DNA from: FEN-1350 sp964643355
Lineage (GTDB): Bacteria; Planctomycetota; Phycisphaerae; Sedimentisphaerales; Anaerohalosphaeraceae
DNA length: 64,000 nt
Reading direction: 5' to 3'
NCBI GenBank assembly: GCA_964643355.1
Contig: CAZXPW010000003.1
Location: forward strand, 77,355-141,354
Below the pieces are notes generated by a model that was given only the letters and a program-made list of their open reading frames with translations, had not been told where the DNA came from and ran no database searches. Shown here piece after piece: positions 16,578 to 26,086 of this stretch (its first letter is position 1; every line of letters starts with the position of its first letter). Position numbers and translations under genes: made by a program.

Positions 16578-17763
16578 TACGGTTTTCCGGAATCAGTCCG
16601 TTCTGCTTCAATTCAATAAGAGCATGAATCAATCCGTCAATTTGTTCTTGTGTGTGATGGGATTGTAAGCTGATACGAAGTCTCGCGGTTTGGGGAGGGA
16701 CCGTAGGAGGACGAATCGCCGCGACAAAAAATCCCTGAACGAATAATTCCTCGGATACCCGCACCGCCGCCTCCGAAGAACCAATCATCAGCGGAATGAT
16801 ATGGGTACTGGAGGAACCGATATCAAAACCTGCTTGGCGCAATTGTCCCCGAAGATAATCGGCGTTGTCCGCCAGTCGTTGCCGACGACTGGGTTGATTA
16901 CGAATAATGTCGAGTGCCGCAATCGCCGCCGCTGCGATAAGCGGCGAAGGGGCCGTCGTGAAGATAAACGGGCAGGCACAATTAACCAGTGTATCAATTA
17001 CAACTTGCGGCCCGGCAACGATGGCCCCGCCGCAACCGAAGGCCTTGCCCAGCGGCGCCACGAGGACATCCACCTGATCCAGTATCCCCAGGTGTTCAGC
17101 CAGACCCGCCCCAGTTGGCCCCATACAGCCGATTGAATGGGCCTCATCGACGATCAGAATCGCCCCGTACTGCTTTTTCAACTCGACCAGATGGGAAAGG
17201 TCGACTGTGTCGCCGTCCATCGAAAAAACCGATTCGGTAACAATAAACTTTCGATGGGATCCCCGCTCGGACAGTAGAGTCTCCAACCGGGCCAGATCGT
17301 TATGCCGATAACTCTTGAAACGCGCATCACGGGCCTGAACGGCATCGAGAATGGAGGCGTGGTCCAGGCGATCGATCAGAATCAGGTCGCCTTTTTGCGG
17401 CAGAGTCTGGAGGACCGCCTGATTGGCCATCCACCCGCAGGAAACGAATAAAGCGGCTTCCTTGCTCACCCACCCGGCGAATCGTTTTTCAAATTCCGAA
17501 TGATGGGCCATCGTTCCGCTGATCAAACGCGAAGCCGCCGAACCGACGCCATAACGATCGACCGCCGCTTGGACCGCAGCCCGAATCTGCGGATCTTCAG
17601 CCAGATTCAGGTAATTATTACTGCAAAATAAAATCTTCTCAGCCCCGTCTGCCTTCATCCGTACAGTCGGTCCCTGTGCCGAATCGATACAGACCGTCTT
17701 TCGCAGCCGATGTTCCCGCCTTCGCCGTTCCAAATCTTCCTGAAGATAATCCCACAAGCCCAT
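16537..17763 (-). CDS. bioF: 8-amino-7-oxononanoate synthase
   Basis: 408 residues. A PLP-dependent alpha-oxoamine synthase joining pimeloyl thioester and alanine in biotin synthesis. The BioF N-terminal block has SNNYLNLAEDP and SRLISGTMAHHSEFE. DEAHS lies at 206-210 and the PLP Lys is K240 in APLGKAFG. The fold is shared with glycine C-acetyltransferase (Kbl), but the motifs and the presence of bioB at 44279 favour BioF. ATG 17763 is chosen because the family begins there; an in-frame start 47 codons upstream would run into the rhomboid gene. Confidence 0.85.
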   Translation of the reverse strand: MGLWDYLQEDLERRRREHRLRKTVCIDSAQGPTVRMKADGAEKILFCSNNYLNLAEDPQIRAAVQAAVDRYGVGSAASRLISGTMAHHSEFEKRFAGWVSKEAALFVSCGWMANQAVLQTLPQKGDLILIDRLDHASILDAVQARDARFKSYRHNDLARLETLLSERGSHRKFIVTESVFSMDGDTVDLSHLVELKKQYGAILIVDEAHSIGCMGPTGAGLAEHLGILDQVDVLVAPLGKAFGCGGAIVAGPQVVIDTLVNCACPFIFTTAPSPLIAAAAIAALDIIRNQPSRRQRLADNADYLRGQLRQAGFDIGSSSTHIIPLMIGSSEAAVRVSEELFVQGFFVAAIRPPTVPPQTARLRISLQSHHTQEQIDGLIHALIELKQNGLIPENRITCDDPWREPERP

Positions 17764-17773
17764 GCGATTCCGA

Positions 17774-17801
17774 TTGAAAAACAACTCCGTTTCGCTATAG
17801 T
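17774..17801 (+). promoter_or_regulatory. Rhomboid gene promoter candidate
   Basis: TTGAAA at 17774-17779, 16-base spacer, TATAGT at 17796-17801. It gives a leader of about 75 bases to ATG 17884. Confidence 0.45.
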
Positions 17802-17883
17802 GTTTCTGATGGATCGGCCGGTTTCGACCGATACACCTATTGTAAAGGATTCTCTTTCGTTTGGACAGGGCAAAAGAACAACC

Positions 17884-18726
17884 ATGGGTTTTTACGATCG
17901 CCAATACAGCCAGGAACCTTCGAGACCATCGTTCAATTTCGGCGGTCTTCAGAATTTGTTTCCATCGGTAACGCCGGTGGTCCGATGGTTTCTGATCCTG
18001 AATATTTTCGTCTTTCTCCTTTCTCTGTTTCGACCGGTAAATAACCTGATGGAGGAATATCTGGCTGTGTATCCAGTCTCACTTGGGTACATGGTTCAAC
18101 TCTGGCGACCGATTACCTATCAATTCCTGCATGCAGGTCTTTTTCATGTCTTTTTTAATATGCTGGTCCTGTTCTTTTTTGGGCCGATGCTGGAACAGAT
18201 CTGGGGTAGCCGACGATTCGCGATTTTTTATTTGTCATGTGGGGCGGCGGGGGGGATTCTATATATGCTACTGGTAATCGTTAGGGTTCTGGATGTCGGC
18301 GTGATGGTAGGAGCATCGGGTGCGATTTATGGGATGCTTGCGGCCGGAGCGATCCTCTTTCCCAATCTCCGAGTCTATGTAATGGGCGTTTTTCCGATGC
18401 CGTTGTCTGTCTTGGCGGTGTTGCTGGTGATCTTCAGCGTTCTGAACTTTGCCAGCGGCCAGAATGCCGGCGGCGAGGCGGCCCATCTTGCGGGAATGGC
18501 CGTCGGAGCTCTGTATGTGGTCGGACGACCGTGGCTCATTCGTCTCAGAATGAAAAGGTCCGAAGGTAACTGGCAAAAACGGCTGGAGGAGGAATCCCGG
18601 TTACGCAAGGAGGTGGACCGGATCCTGGATAAAGTCCATGCCAACGGAATTCGCAGCTTGTCCTGGCGGGAAAAACGCACGCTCAAAAAGGCCACCGCAC
18701 GCGAACAGCAGGAACAGCGAAAGTAA
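17884..18726 (+). CDS. Rhomboid-family intramembrane serine protease
   Basis: 280 residues with six hydrophobic segments. The catalytic dyad is visible: Ser145 in GASGAIYG and His201 in AHLAGM. The upstream HVFFNM is the conserved HxxxN motif near residue 88. The C-terminal 60 residues are charged and helical (KRLEEESRLRKEVDRIL), with a tail motif SLSWREKRTLKKA common in planctomycete rhomboids. It cleaves membrane proteins within the bilayer; the substrate is unknown. ATG 17884 gives a normal N-terminus and lies downstream of the promoter. Confidence 0.88.
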   Translation: MGFYDRQYSQEPSRPSFNFGGLQNLFPSVTPVVRWFLILNIFVFLLSLFRPVNNLMEEYLAVYPVSLGYMVQLWRPITYQFLHAGLFHVFFNMLVLFFFGPMLEQIWGSRRFAIFYLSCGAAGGILYMLLVIVRVLDVGVMVGASGAIYGMLAAGAILFPNLRVYVMGVFPMPLSVLAVLLVIFSVLNFASGQNAGGEAAHLAGMAVGALYVVGRPWLIRLRMKRSEGNWQKRLEEESRLRKEVDRILDKVHANGIRSLSWREKRTLKKATAREQQEQRK

Positions 18727-18826
18727 CTATAAACCCCGATTTTTGGAGTCTGTAGCGCGCGTACCGGGAGCTTAGGGATCCCGTTCCATTCTTCGTGCAG
18801 CCGGTTCAAGGTACAGATTCAACCCT

Positions 18827-21211
18827 TCAATTGGACGGCCAAATCAAGCCCAATCGTTCACCGAAGGGCTCTTCTCCTTTTGGCGGTTTGGGGGGGGGCA
18901 GTTGTTTTCCTTTGGGATGCTTGCCGGCGGGTTTGGGGCGAAGCGGCTTGTCTTTTCCTGGTTCGACCTGCTTTTGCTGCTGTGTTGGTTCCGGCGCAGA
19001 ACCGGTGGGTTGAGATTTGGGTTTGACCTGCGGTCGGGGCTTTCGTTCTTTTGGTGCCGGCTTGGCGGGTTGCTTGGCCTCGGGATCCTTCATCGTCAGG
19101 CCAATCCGTTTACGGCCGACATCGACTTCCATCACCCAAACCGTTACCTTCTGATAGACTTTGACGATTGCGGCCGGATCTTTGACGAAACGGTTGGACA
19201 ACTGGCTGATATGAACCAGGCCATCCTGGTGAACTCCGATATCGACGAACACGCCGAACGCCGCGATATTGGTGACGATCCCCGGAAGTTTCATTCCCGG
19301 TTTGAGATCTTCGATGGATCGAATGCCGTCCGCGAAAGTGACCGGATCGAATTGCTGGCGGGGGTCCCGGCCCGGCTTGGCCAGTTCCGCACGGATATCC
19401 TGCAGAGTCGGCAGGCCGATCTTCGGAGTGACATATCGATCCAGGACGATCTGTTCCTGTAGAGCCGGATTGCTGACCAGGTCGGTCACCGTGCAATTCA
19501 GGTCACGGCACATGGCTTCGATGACGCTATAGGCCTCAGGATGTACGGCGCTGGCGTCCAGCGGATTGACGCCGTCGCGAATCCGCAGAAATCCCGCCGA
19601 CTGCTCGAAGGTTTTGGATCCCATCCCCCGCACGCTGAGCAGGTCCGTCCGGCTTTGGAAAGGTCCGTGCTCATTCCGATAACCGATGATGTTCTCCGCC
19701 AGAATCGGGCCCAGTCCCGATACATAGGTCAGCAATTGCTTGCTGGCGGTGTTGACCTCCACCCCGACGCTGTTGACGCAGCTAATCACGACATCGTCCA
19801 GCGATTTACGCAAACGCGATTGATCCACTTCGTGCTGATATTGTCCCACCCCAATGGATTTGGGATCGATCTTGACCAGTTCCGCCAACGGATCCATCAA
19901 ACGCCGTCCGATCGATGCCGCCCCGCGAACGGTAATATCCTTGTCGGGAAACTCCTCGCGGGCCACCGCCGACGCCGAATAGATCGAGGCCCCGCTTTCA
20001 TTGACCATGATGACGGGAATCGGCCGGCCCCAATCGGTCTTTCGCAACAATTCTTCGGTTTCCCGTCCGCCGGTTCCGTTGCCCACGGCTATCGCTTCGA
20101 TCCGATATTGTTCGACCAACGATTTGAGCTTTGCGATTTCCTGTTGATTCAACGGGTCGGACTGATGCAAATATGCCACATCGTCAAAGAGCAGTTTGCC
20201 CTGCGAATCCAGGCACACCAGTTTGCATCCGGTGCGGAAACCGGGGTCGATCGCCAAAACATGTTTTCCTCCCAGGGGCGGGGCCAGCAGCAATTGCCTC
20301 AGGTTTTCCGAAAAAATATGAATAGCCGTTTCGTCGGCGCGTTTTTTTGTTTCGACCCGGACCTCGGTTTCCATCGAAGGTCCCAGGAGTCGTTTGTAAC
20401 CGTCTTCGATGGCCATTTTGATCTGGCCGGTGGCTGGACAGGGGGACTGTAAGAAAAGTTCTTCCAGAATCCGAATGGCCTCCGTTTCTTCGACGACGAT
20501 TCGGACATTCAGAACTTTCTCCCGGGCGCCTCTCCGCATTGCCAGGATTCGATGCGATGGCGTTTTGGCGACCGGCTCCGACCAGTCAAAATAATCCTTG
20601 TACTTGATGCCGTCCTGTTCCTTACCCTTAATGACTTTGGAGGAGTACCGGCCTTTTTCAAAATACAATTTTCTGATTCTTTCTCGCGCGATAACGGCTT
20701 CATTGATCCATTCAGCGATAATATCCCGCGCGCCGGCCAGCGCCTCGTCGACCGATGCGACGCCTTTTTCCGGGTTGATATACCGGGCGGCCTCGGTTTG
20801 CGGATCAGCGTCAGTCTGATCAAACAACATCTTGGCCAGCGGTTCCAATCCTTTTTCGATGGCGACCGTGGCCCGGGTCCGTCGCTTGGGTTTATAGGGG
20901 AGATACAGATCTTCCAGAATCGCCTGGGTCGGTGCCGCCAGAATGCTGGCCTTAAGCTCCTCCGTCAGCTTACCCTGTTTTGCGATGGAATCCAGGATGG
21001 TTGTTCGCCTTCGATCGAGCTCCCGAAGCTGCTCGAGCCGGTCCCGGATCGTCGTAATTGCCACTTCATCCAGACTGCCCGTGACCTCCTTTCGATATCG
21101 GGCGATGAAAGGCACGGTGGCCCCGCTGTCCAGCAGTTCGACCGTTGCCAATACCTGCGCCGGCGCCGTTTTCAGCTCCGAACTGATCAATCCGATGTGC
21201 TTTTCATCCAT
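18827..21211 (-). CDS. tex: Tex-family transcription accessory protein
   Basis: 794 residues. A cytoplasmic nucleic-acid-binding protein of the Tex/YhgF family with roles in transcription and RNA handling. Order: N-terminal helical part (VPFIARYRKEVTGSLDE), YqgF-like RNase-H fold (LAIDPGFRTGCKL; VGNGTGGRETEE), helix-hairpin-helix region (LGPILAENIIGYRNEHG), and a C-terminal S1 domain (GVFVDIGVHQDGLVHISQ). After the S1 domain there is an unusual tail of about 85 residues rich in Pro, Lys and Gln. The ATG at 21211 gives the canonical N-terminus; its ribosome-binding site is not clear. Confidence 0.95.
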   Translation of the reverse strand: MDEKHIGLISSELKTAPAQVLATVELLDSGATVPFIARYRKEVTGSLDEVAITTIRDRLEQLRELDRRRTTILDSIAKQGKLTEELKASILAAPTQAILEDLYLPYKPKRRTRATVAIEKGLEPLAKMLFDQTDADPQTEAARYINPEKGVASVDEALAGARDIIAEWINEAVIARERIRKLYFEKGRYSSKVIKGKEQDGIKYKDYFDWSEPVAKTPSHRILAMRRGAREKVLNVRIVVEETEAIRILEELFLQSPCPATGQIKMAIEDGYKRLLGPSMETEVRVETKKRADETAIHIFSENLRQLLLAPPLGGKHVLAIDPGFRTGCKLVCLDSQGKLLFDDVAYLHQSDPLNQQEIAKLKSLVEQYRIEAIAVGNGTGGRETEELLRKTDWGRPIPVIMVNESGASIYSASAVAREEFPDKDITVRGAASIGRRLMDPLAELVKIDPKSIGVGQYQHEVDQSRLRKSLDDVVISCVNSVGVEVNTASKQLLTYVSGLGPILAENIIGYRNEHGPFQSRTDLLSVRGMGSKTFEQSAGFLRIRDGVNPLDASAVHPEAYSVIEAMCRDLNCTVTDLVSNPALQEQIVLDRYVTPKIGLPTLQDIRAELAKPGRDPRQQFDPVTFADGIRSIEDLKPGMKLPGIVTNIAAFGVFVDIGVHQDGLVHISQLSNRFVKDPAAIVKVYQKVTVWVMEVDVGRKRIGLTMKDPEAKQPAKPAPKERKPRPQVKPKSQPTGSAPEPTQQQKQVEPGKDKPLRPKPAGKHPKGKQLPPPKPPKGEEPFGERLGLIWPSN

Positions 21212-21319
21212 GGTTCAAGACCAGACCTTTCCCCTCGAAAAATTGATGACTCAGGATTATTCCCCATTCGGAATGAATAACCGGTACGATACGAAAAGAG
21301 GATTCATGGCGATAACCGT

Positions 21320-22078
21320 TTAATTCCCGCGCCCCAGAACATCCGTAATACCCCCGACAATTGCCTTGGCGATTCGAGTCCGATAACCGTTCATGTTGAG
21401 ATTCCGCGCCTCGGTCGCGTTGGTCAAATATCCCGACTCCACTAATACCGCGGGCCGCGAATGTTTCGCCAAGACTCGAAAATCGGCCTGACGCACCCCT
21501 CGCGATTGAATGCCCACATCCAGGAAATGTTTGTGAATGCTGTTGGCGATTCGACGACTGATCGCGGATGCGTTCCGGCAGACATAAATGGAGGGTCCGC
21601 TGATAGTACGGTCATTGTTGGAATCGACATGGATTGAGACCAGCAAATCCGCTTTGTATCGTTCCGCGATGGCGGCTCGTTCGTCCAGTTCGACAAAAGT
21701 GTCCCCTGTTCGGGTCATGATCACCCGTCCGCCCTGGCCTTTAATCAAGGTCTCCACATCCTTGGCGATGCTCAGAACCAGTGTCTTTTCCGGAATGGGC
21801 GAATACCCTACGGCTCCGGCTCCCGGGTCCCGGCCTCCATGTCCGGGATCGACGATAAAGGTTCTTCCTGCCAGGTTGTTCCCCGGTTTAGGGATGGGGA
21901 GTGAGGGTTTGGGAATCGGCTGAACGGGAGGCGTCGGAGCAGGCGCGGGTTTGACGATGGGGGGATGCGTTTGAGTCCCCGTGATCGTCGGAGTTTGTTG
22001 CTCTTGGTGGGCGCAACCCCCTAACCCTATCCCCAGAATCAGCATCGTAACGATACTGCCTGATATTTGTGTTTTCAA
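21320..22078 (-). CDS. N-acetylmuramoyl-L-alanine amidase lipoprotein
   Basis: 252 residues. The lipoprotein signal has lipobox GLGG-C22, followed by a Pro-rich linker (about 30-68) and an Amidase_3 domain. Zinc-binding motifs are VDPGHGGRDPG, the Glu in PEKTL, and SIHVDSN; ESGYLTNATEA near the end carries the catalytic Glu. It cleaves the stem peptide from glycan in peptidoglycan. The start is TTG 22078 with GGAG about 10 bases upstream; an overlapping ATG is in a different frame. Confidence 0.88.
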   Translation of the reverse strand: MKTQISGSIVTMLILGIGLGGCAHQEQQTPTITGTQTHPPIVKPAPAPTPPVQPIPKPSLPIPKPGNNLAGRTFIVDPGHGGRDPGAGAVGYSPIPEKTLVLSIAKDVETLIKGQGGRVIMTRTGDTFVELDERAAIAERYKADLLVSIHVDSNNDRTISGPSIYVCRNASAISRRIANSIHKHFLDVGIQSRGVRQADFRVLAKHSRPAVLVESGYLTNATEARNLNMNGYRTRIAKAIVGGITDVLGRGN

Positions 22079-22269
22079 ATGTCATACTCCATAGAATTCA
22101 TGTACAGTTATGCCCCCCGGTATCTATCGGCAAATCACGAATAGATTCGAAAACAAATCCATCCCGGGTCATCGGGCATACCCAAAATTATATCCGACAG
22201 GATCGAGAAGGGCAAGAGAACCCAAAACACGACGATACGAATGGTTCCTTGAACCCTCGGCGATCTCGA

Positions 22270-22297
22270 TTGACATATCCACTATTGGGTGTATAAT
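22270..22297 (+). promoter_or_regulatory. aroDE promoter, consensus match
   Basis: TTGACA at 22270-22275, 16-base spacer, TATAAT at 22292-22297. Both hexamers are perfect. The predicted transcription start (about 22304) rules out start codons at or before 22302. Confidence 0.75.
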
Positions 22298-22334
22298 CAA
22301 AATGCCAATCCATTCTATAAAATTGTGGGTACCG

Positions 22335-23897
22335 ATGACCCTTCTGGCTGTCCCGATTACTCATGCTCGAGTTGAAAATGCCCTTGGGGCGATCGAATCC
22401 GCATCCCGACAAGGCGCGGATCTTCTCGAACTCCGTACCGACTATCTGGAAAGTCCGTCCGTTGAAGGGATTGCGCATCTGATTTCCGCGGGTAAGCAAA
22501 CCGGCAAGCTTGTCTTGGTGACCTGCCGGGATCCCAGAGAAGGGGGGTATCGGCCGATCGAACAGGTCGTTCGAACCAGGATTCTGGTCGCAGCCCTGCG
22601 AGCGGGAGCGGATTGGATCGATTGTGAATTCCGAAATTTTCAAATTCCCGAGGTCGCAACGGCAATCCTGGAAGAGTGGAAACGCCATTCGTCTGCGCGG
22701 CTGATTCTCTCGGCCCATAACTTCCAGGGATTGTTTGAGAATCCAGCCGGATTGATTGATACGATCTTGGGCAGTTGCCCAAAGGCGATTCCAAAAATCG
22801 CATATACCGCCAGGCATGTCAATGATTGTTTTACGGCGTTTGATCTGATCCGGGATTATCCGGATGCGATTGTGATTGCGATGGGCTCGGCCGGACAAAT
22901 GATCCGGATTCTCGCTCCCCAATTTGGGTCTCCCCTGACCTTCGCTTGTCTGGATGCCGATTCATCCACGGCCCCTGGCCAGATGACCCTTTCTCAATTT
23001 CGCGAATTCCGCTGGGACAAGATTCGTTCAGATACCCGGATTTATGGTGTGATTGGAAATCCGGTGGCCCATTCCATGAGTCCGGCGATCTTTAATACCC
23101 TTTTTGATGCCGAACAACTCAACGCCGTCTATATTCCCATTTTTGTCGAAGGCGGTTATCCGGAATTGGCTGCCTTTCTGGATGGTCTGCGATCTCGTCA
23201 GAGAGGCGTCGGTGGTCGTTTTCGTGGTTTTAGCGTGACGATTCCCCACAAATCCAATGCCTTGGAATATCTTCTTCGACGGGGTGGGAGTGTTGAACCC
23301 TTGGCCTCTCGGATCGGCGCCGTTAATACCCTAAGAGTCGGCCATGGGGAACAGGTCGGCGGCTTCAATACCGATTATGCCGGGGCGATGGACGCTCTGG
23401 TTCAATCCATGGGAACCGATCGGCACGGTCTTCATTCCAAATCCATTGCGGTTCTTGGGGCAGGGGGAGTGGCTCGGGCCGTGGTTGCCGGCTTGAGCGA
23501 TAGTGGGGCAAAAGTAACGATTTACAATCGGACTTTGGAAAAGGGCCGTTCCCTTGCCGAGGAATTCCATTGTGGATTTGCAGGGTTGGGCCCGTCAACG
23601 AGGATTGTCGAAGAGATTATCGTGAATTGTACCAGTATTGGCATGTCCCCTAATATTCACGCTTCACCGATATCACCGGACAACCTCCGGCCTGGAATGG
23701 TGGTCTTCGATACCGTGTATACCCCTCTCGACACCCAACTGCTTAGGGATGCTCGTTCCACTGGCGCAATCCCCATCCGAGGCGTCGAGATGTTCATTCG
23801 TCAGGCCATGGCCCAGTTCCAATTGTTTACCGGCCGCCGGGCCAATGAAGGGATCGTTCGAGACTGCGTGCTCCGGTCCCTTTCGAAAACCCAATAA
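22335..23897 (+). CDS. aroDE: Bifunctional 3-dehydroquinate dehydratase / shikimate dehydrogenase
   Basis: 520 residues. Residues 1-225 are type I dehydroquinase: LELRTDYLE, catalytic His128 in ILSAHNF and the Schiff-base Lys154 in PKIAYTAR. Residues from about 235 are shikimate dehydrogenase: YGVIGNPVAHSMSPAIFN, the catalytic Lys in VTIPHK, NTDYAGA with the catalytic Asp, NADP loop VLGAGGVARAV, and NCTSIGM. It carries out two successive steps of the shikimate pathway. The same order is found in plants and in Chlamydiae/planctomycetes. ATG 22335 is chosen because the promoter excludes the ATG at 22302 and the dehydroquinase begins here. Confidence 0.93.
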   Translation: MTLLAVPITHARVENALGAIESASRQGADLLELRTDYLESPSVEGIAHLISAGKQTGKLVLVTCRDPREGGYRPIEQVVRTRILVAALRAGADWIDCEFRNFQIPEVATAILEEWKRHSSARLILSAHNFQGLFENPAGLIDTILGSCPKAIPKIAYTARHVNDCFTAFDLIRDYPDAIVIAMGSAGQMIRILAPQFGSPLTFACLDADSSTAPGQMTLSQFREFRWDKIRSDTRIYGVIGNPVAHSMSPAIFNTLFDAEQLNAVYIPIFVEGGYPELAAFLDGLRSRQRGVGGRFRGFSVTIPHKSNALEYLLRRGGSVEPLASRIGAVNTLRVGHGEQVGGFNTDYAGAMDALVQSMGTDRHGLHSKSIAVLGAGGVARAVVAGLSDSGAKVTIYNRTLEKGRSLAEEFHCGFAGLGPSTRIVEEIIVNCTSIGMSPNIHASPISPDNLRPGMVVFDTVYTPLDTQLLRDARSTGAIPIRGVEMFIRQAMAQFQLFTGRRANEGIVRDCVLRSLSKTQ

Positions 23898-23900
23898 TTC

Positions 23901-23929
23901 TTGTAATTCTCCTGCGATCCTGATATACT
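23901..23929 (+). promoter_or_regulatory. Promoter for the H-X9-DG pseudopilin
   Basis: TTGTAA at 23901-23906, 17-base spacer, TATACT at 23924-23929. Confidence 0.5.
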
Positions 23930-23977
23930 ATTACGGCGTGAGTGGTCGTTTATTTGTATCGTCAGGAGAGAAGGATT

Positions 23978-24847
23978 ATGGACTCAAATCGAACTGACAA
24001 GGCGTTTACGCTCATCGAATTGCTCGTGGTTATTGCGATCGTCGCTATTTTGCTTTCCGTGCTGATCCCCTCATTGAATGCTGCCAAAAGGTTTGCTACC
24101 TCCGCTTCCTGCCTGTTTAACCAAAAGGGATTGATGAGAAGTTACTCGTTGTATATCGAGGCGAATGACGACAAAATTCCCGGGGGGCGAATCATTCCCG
24201 AAGCCATGTACGATGGCCTTCCGGGAGGCGACAATCGCTGGCCGCCGCTCTGGGTCTGGCCGCCGGTTGATGCCGGTCTTCAATATGTTGGCGCGATCAG
24301 TCAGTGGCCGACTTTAGAAGATCGTTATAGGGGATGCCAGCGAGGAGTACTTTGGCCGTACAATGAAGATGTCAAGCTGTATCACTGCCCTGGAGACAAA
24401 CAGTATATCCAACCGTCGCCTCGTAACCGGTATCGCAGTTACTCAATCCATCGGGGTCTGGCCGTTTATGACTCGAATCCAAACAAAGATATCCGTCAGT
24501 ATAGCCAGATTATGTCTCCGGGTGCGAAGTATGTTTTTGTGGAAGAGTATTACGATTTTGGGGCAAGCTACAACTACAATCATAATTCGTGGGACTTTGA
24601 ACCGTGGGAAGGCGATTTCCACGATCCATTGGGCGTTTATCATATCGATTCAAGCACTTTTGCCTTCGCGGACGGACATGCGGAAAAACATAAATGGAAA
24701 GACGATCGTACGGTCAAGTATTTCAAGGACCGTTCTTCGTACGGCGCAGCTTCTGATGATCTATGCGCTGGCAATGAAGATCTTGCGTGGCTGCAGCGGG
24801 GTTGCGCGTATGACATGAACGCTCATGGACCAATCAAATTCCGATGA
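23978..24847 (+). CDS. Prepilin-like protein with H-X9-DG motif
   Basis: 289 residues. The N-terminal type IV prepilin segment AFTLIELLVVIAIVAIL has Phe +1 and Glu +5; the -1 residue is Ala, not Gly. Near the C-terminus is H-X9-DG (the His opens HIDSSTFAFADG), the motif of the very large planctomycete/Lentisphaerae family of DUF1559-type pseudopilins. The Trp- and Tyr-rich middle (WPPLWVWPPVD; YYDFGASYNYN) suggests ligand contacts. The function of the family is not established; it may form surface fibres or bind carbohydrate. AGGAGAGAAGG precedes ATG 23978. It stands alone, 3.4 kb before the main secretion locus. Confidence 0.8.
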   Translation: MDSNRTDKAFTLIELLVVIAIVAILLSVLIPSLNAAKRFATSASCLFNQKGLMRSYSLYIEANDDKIPGGRIIPEAMYDGLPGGDNRWPPLWVWPPVDAGLQYVGAISQWPTLEDRYRGCQRGVLWPYNEDVKLYHCPGDKQYIQPSPRNRYRSYSIHRGLAVYDSNPNKDIRQYSQIMSPGAKYVFVEEYYDFGASYNYNHNSWDFEPWEGDFHDPLGVYHIDSSTFAFADGHAEKHKWKDDRTVKYFKDRSSYGAASDDLCAGNEDLAWLQRGCAYDMNAHGPIKFR

Positions 24848-24960
24848 CCCGGATATGGGGGAGTAAGCGGCGTTCCACGGACTCGGCCTGTTTGTTGGGT
24901 TCTTTCGGTTAATGACTTGGACCACGGCCGTTGATTGGCTGGGGGCGAATCAATTACACG

Positions 24961-24979
24961 GACCTGAATGGGTCTTTTT
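24961..24979 (+). terminator. Weak Rho-independent terminator candidate
   Basis: GACC, 6-base loop, GGTC, then TTTTT. The stem is only 4 bp, though outer CACG and CGTG can also pair around it. Confidence 0.3.
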
Positions 24980-25046
24980 CGTGGTCAATCCCGACAATTA
25001 TGTTAAGATATCCTTACAGATACGATGATTGGGAGATTTGGAATTG

Positions 25047-26084
25047 ATGCGCGCACAAGTATTGACGGGTATCCGGCGGATGGAATTTCGGGAAATGCCC
25101 AAGCCCGAAATCCAAAATGATAACGAGGTATTGCTCAAGATTGACCGCGTCGGCGTTTGCGGAAGCGATGTACACTACTATGAGACCGGGCGGATTGGTT
25201 CGCAAGTGGTTCAGTTTCCCTTCCGCGTCGGCCATGAATGTTCCGCGACGGTCGTTGAGGTCGGCGGGGCGGTTCGATCTGTGCAGGTTGGCCAGCCGGT
25301 AATCGTCGAGCCGGCCGTCGTTTGCCATCAGTGCGATCAGTGCAAATCCGGTCGTGAAAACACTTGTCGAAAACTGAAGTTCCTCGGTTGCCCCGGTCAA
25401 CTCGAAGGGTGTTTGTGCGATTTTATTGTGATGCCTCAGGAATGCTGTTTTCCCACGCACGGAAAGCTTACGGCCGATCAGGGCGTTCTCTGCGAGCCGT
25501 TTGCCATTGGCATCTATGCCGTTAAACAATCCCGTATGGTTTCTGGAATGACGGCGGGTGTTCTGGGTGCCGGCCCAATTGGTCTCAGTTGTCTTGAAGC
25601 GGCCCGAATCGTTGGCGCTCGAGCCATCTATAGTACGGATAAGATCGATGCTCGAGTCAAGATCGCACACAAAGCCGGCGCCATATGGGCCGGGAACCCC
25701 GATCAGGAAGACATTGTTGGTTCGATTCTTCGGAAAGAGGCGTTGGGCTTGGATGTGATCTTTGAATGTGCCGGCCAACAGGCCGCAATCGATCAGGCGC
25801 TGGATCTCCTTCGTCCCGGCGGCACGCTCATGTTGGTCGGAATCCCTCGCGAGGATCGGATCAGTTTCAGCATTGACAAGTTGCGTCGAAAAGAAATCAC
25901 CGTCATCAATGTCCGACGCCAGAACCATTGTACGCAGACCGCCATTGATTGGATTGCCTCCGGTAAGGCCAACCTCGACTATATGGTAACCCATCATTTC
26001 CCGTTCGAAAAAACCCAACAGGCCTTTGATCTGGTCGCCGGATACAAAGACGGAGTGATCAAGGCCATGATTACACTCGATTGA
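25047..26084 (+). CDS. Zinc-dependent alcohol (polyol/sugar) dehydrogenase
   Basis: 345 residues, MDR superfamily close to sorbitol and threonine dehydrogenases. The catalytic zinc region is VGVCGSDVHYY and GHECSA. A structural zinc lobe has four Cys (CHQCDQC, then NTC). The Rossmann motif GVLGAGPIGLSCLE follows. It oxidises a polyol or sugar alcohol with NAD(P); the substrate is unknown. ATG 25047 has GGGAG upstream; a TTG 6 codons earlier is possible. It is adjacent to cinA with almost no gap. Confidence 0.85.
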   Translation: MRAQVLTGIRRMEFREMPKPEIQNDNEVLLKIDRVGVCGSDVHYYETGRIGSQVVQFPFRVGHECSATVVEVGGAVRSVQVGQPVIVEPAVVCHQCDQCKSGRENTCRKLKFLGCPGQLEGCLCDFIVMPQECCFPTHGKLTADQGVLCEPFAIGIYAVKQSRMVSGMTAGVLGAGPIGLSCLEAARIVGARAIYSTDKIDARVKIAHKAGAIWAGNPDQEDIVGSILRKEALGLDVIFECAGQQAAIDQALDLLRPGGTLMLVGIPREDRISFSIDKLRRKEITVINVRRQNHCTQTAIDWIASGKANLDYMVTHHFPFEKTQQAFDLVAGYKDGVIKAMITLD

Positions 26085-26086
26085 AA

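Noticed and set aside
18765..18783. CGGGA / TCCCG stem between the rhomboid and tex genes
   Set aside because: A 5-bp stem without a T run on either strand; too weak to call a bidirectional terminator.
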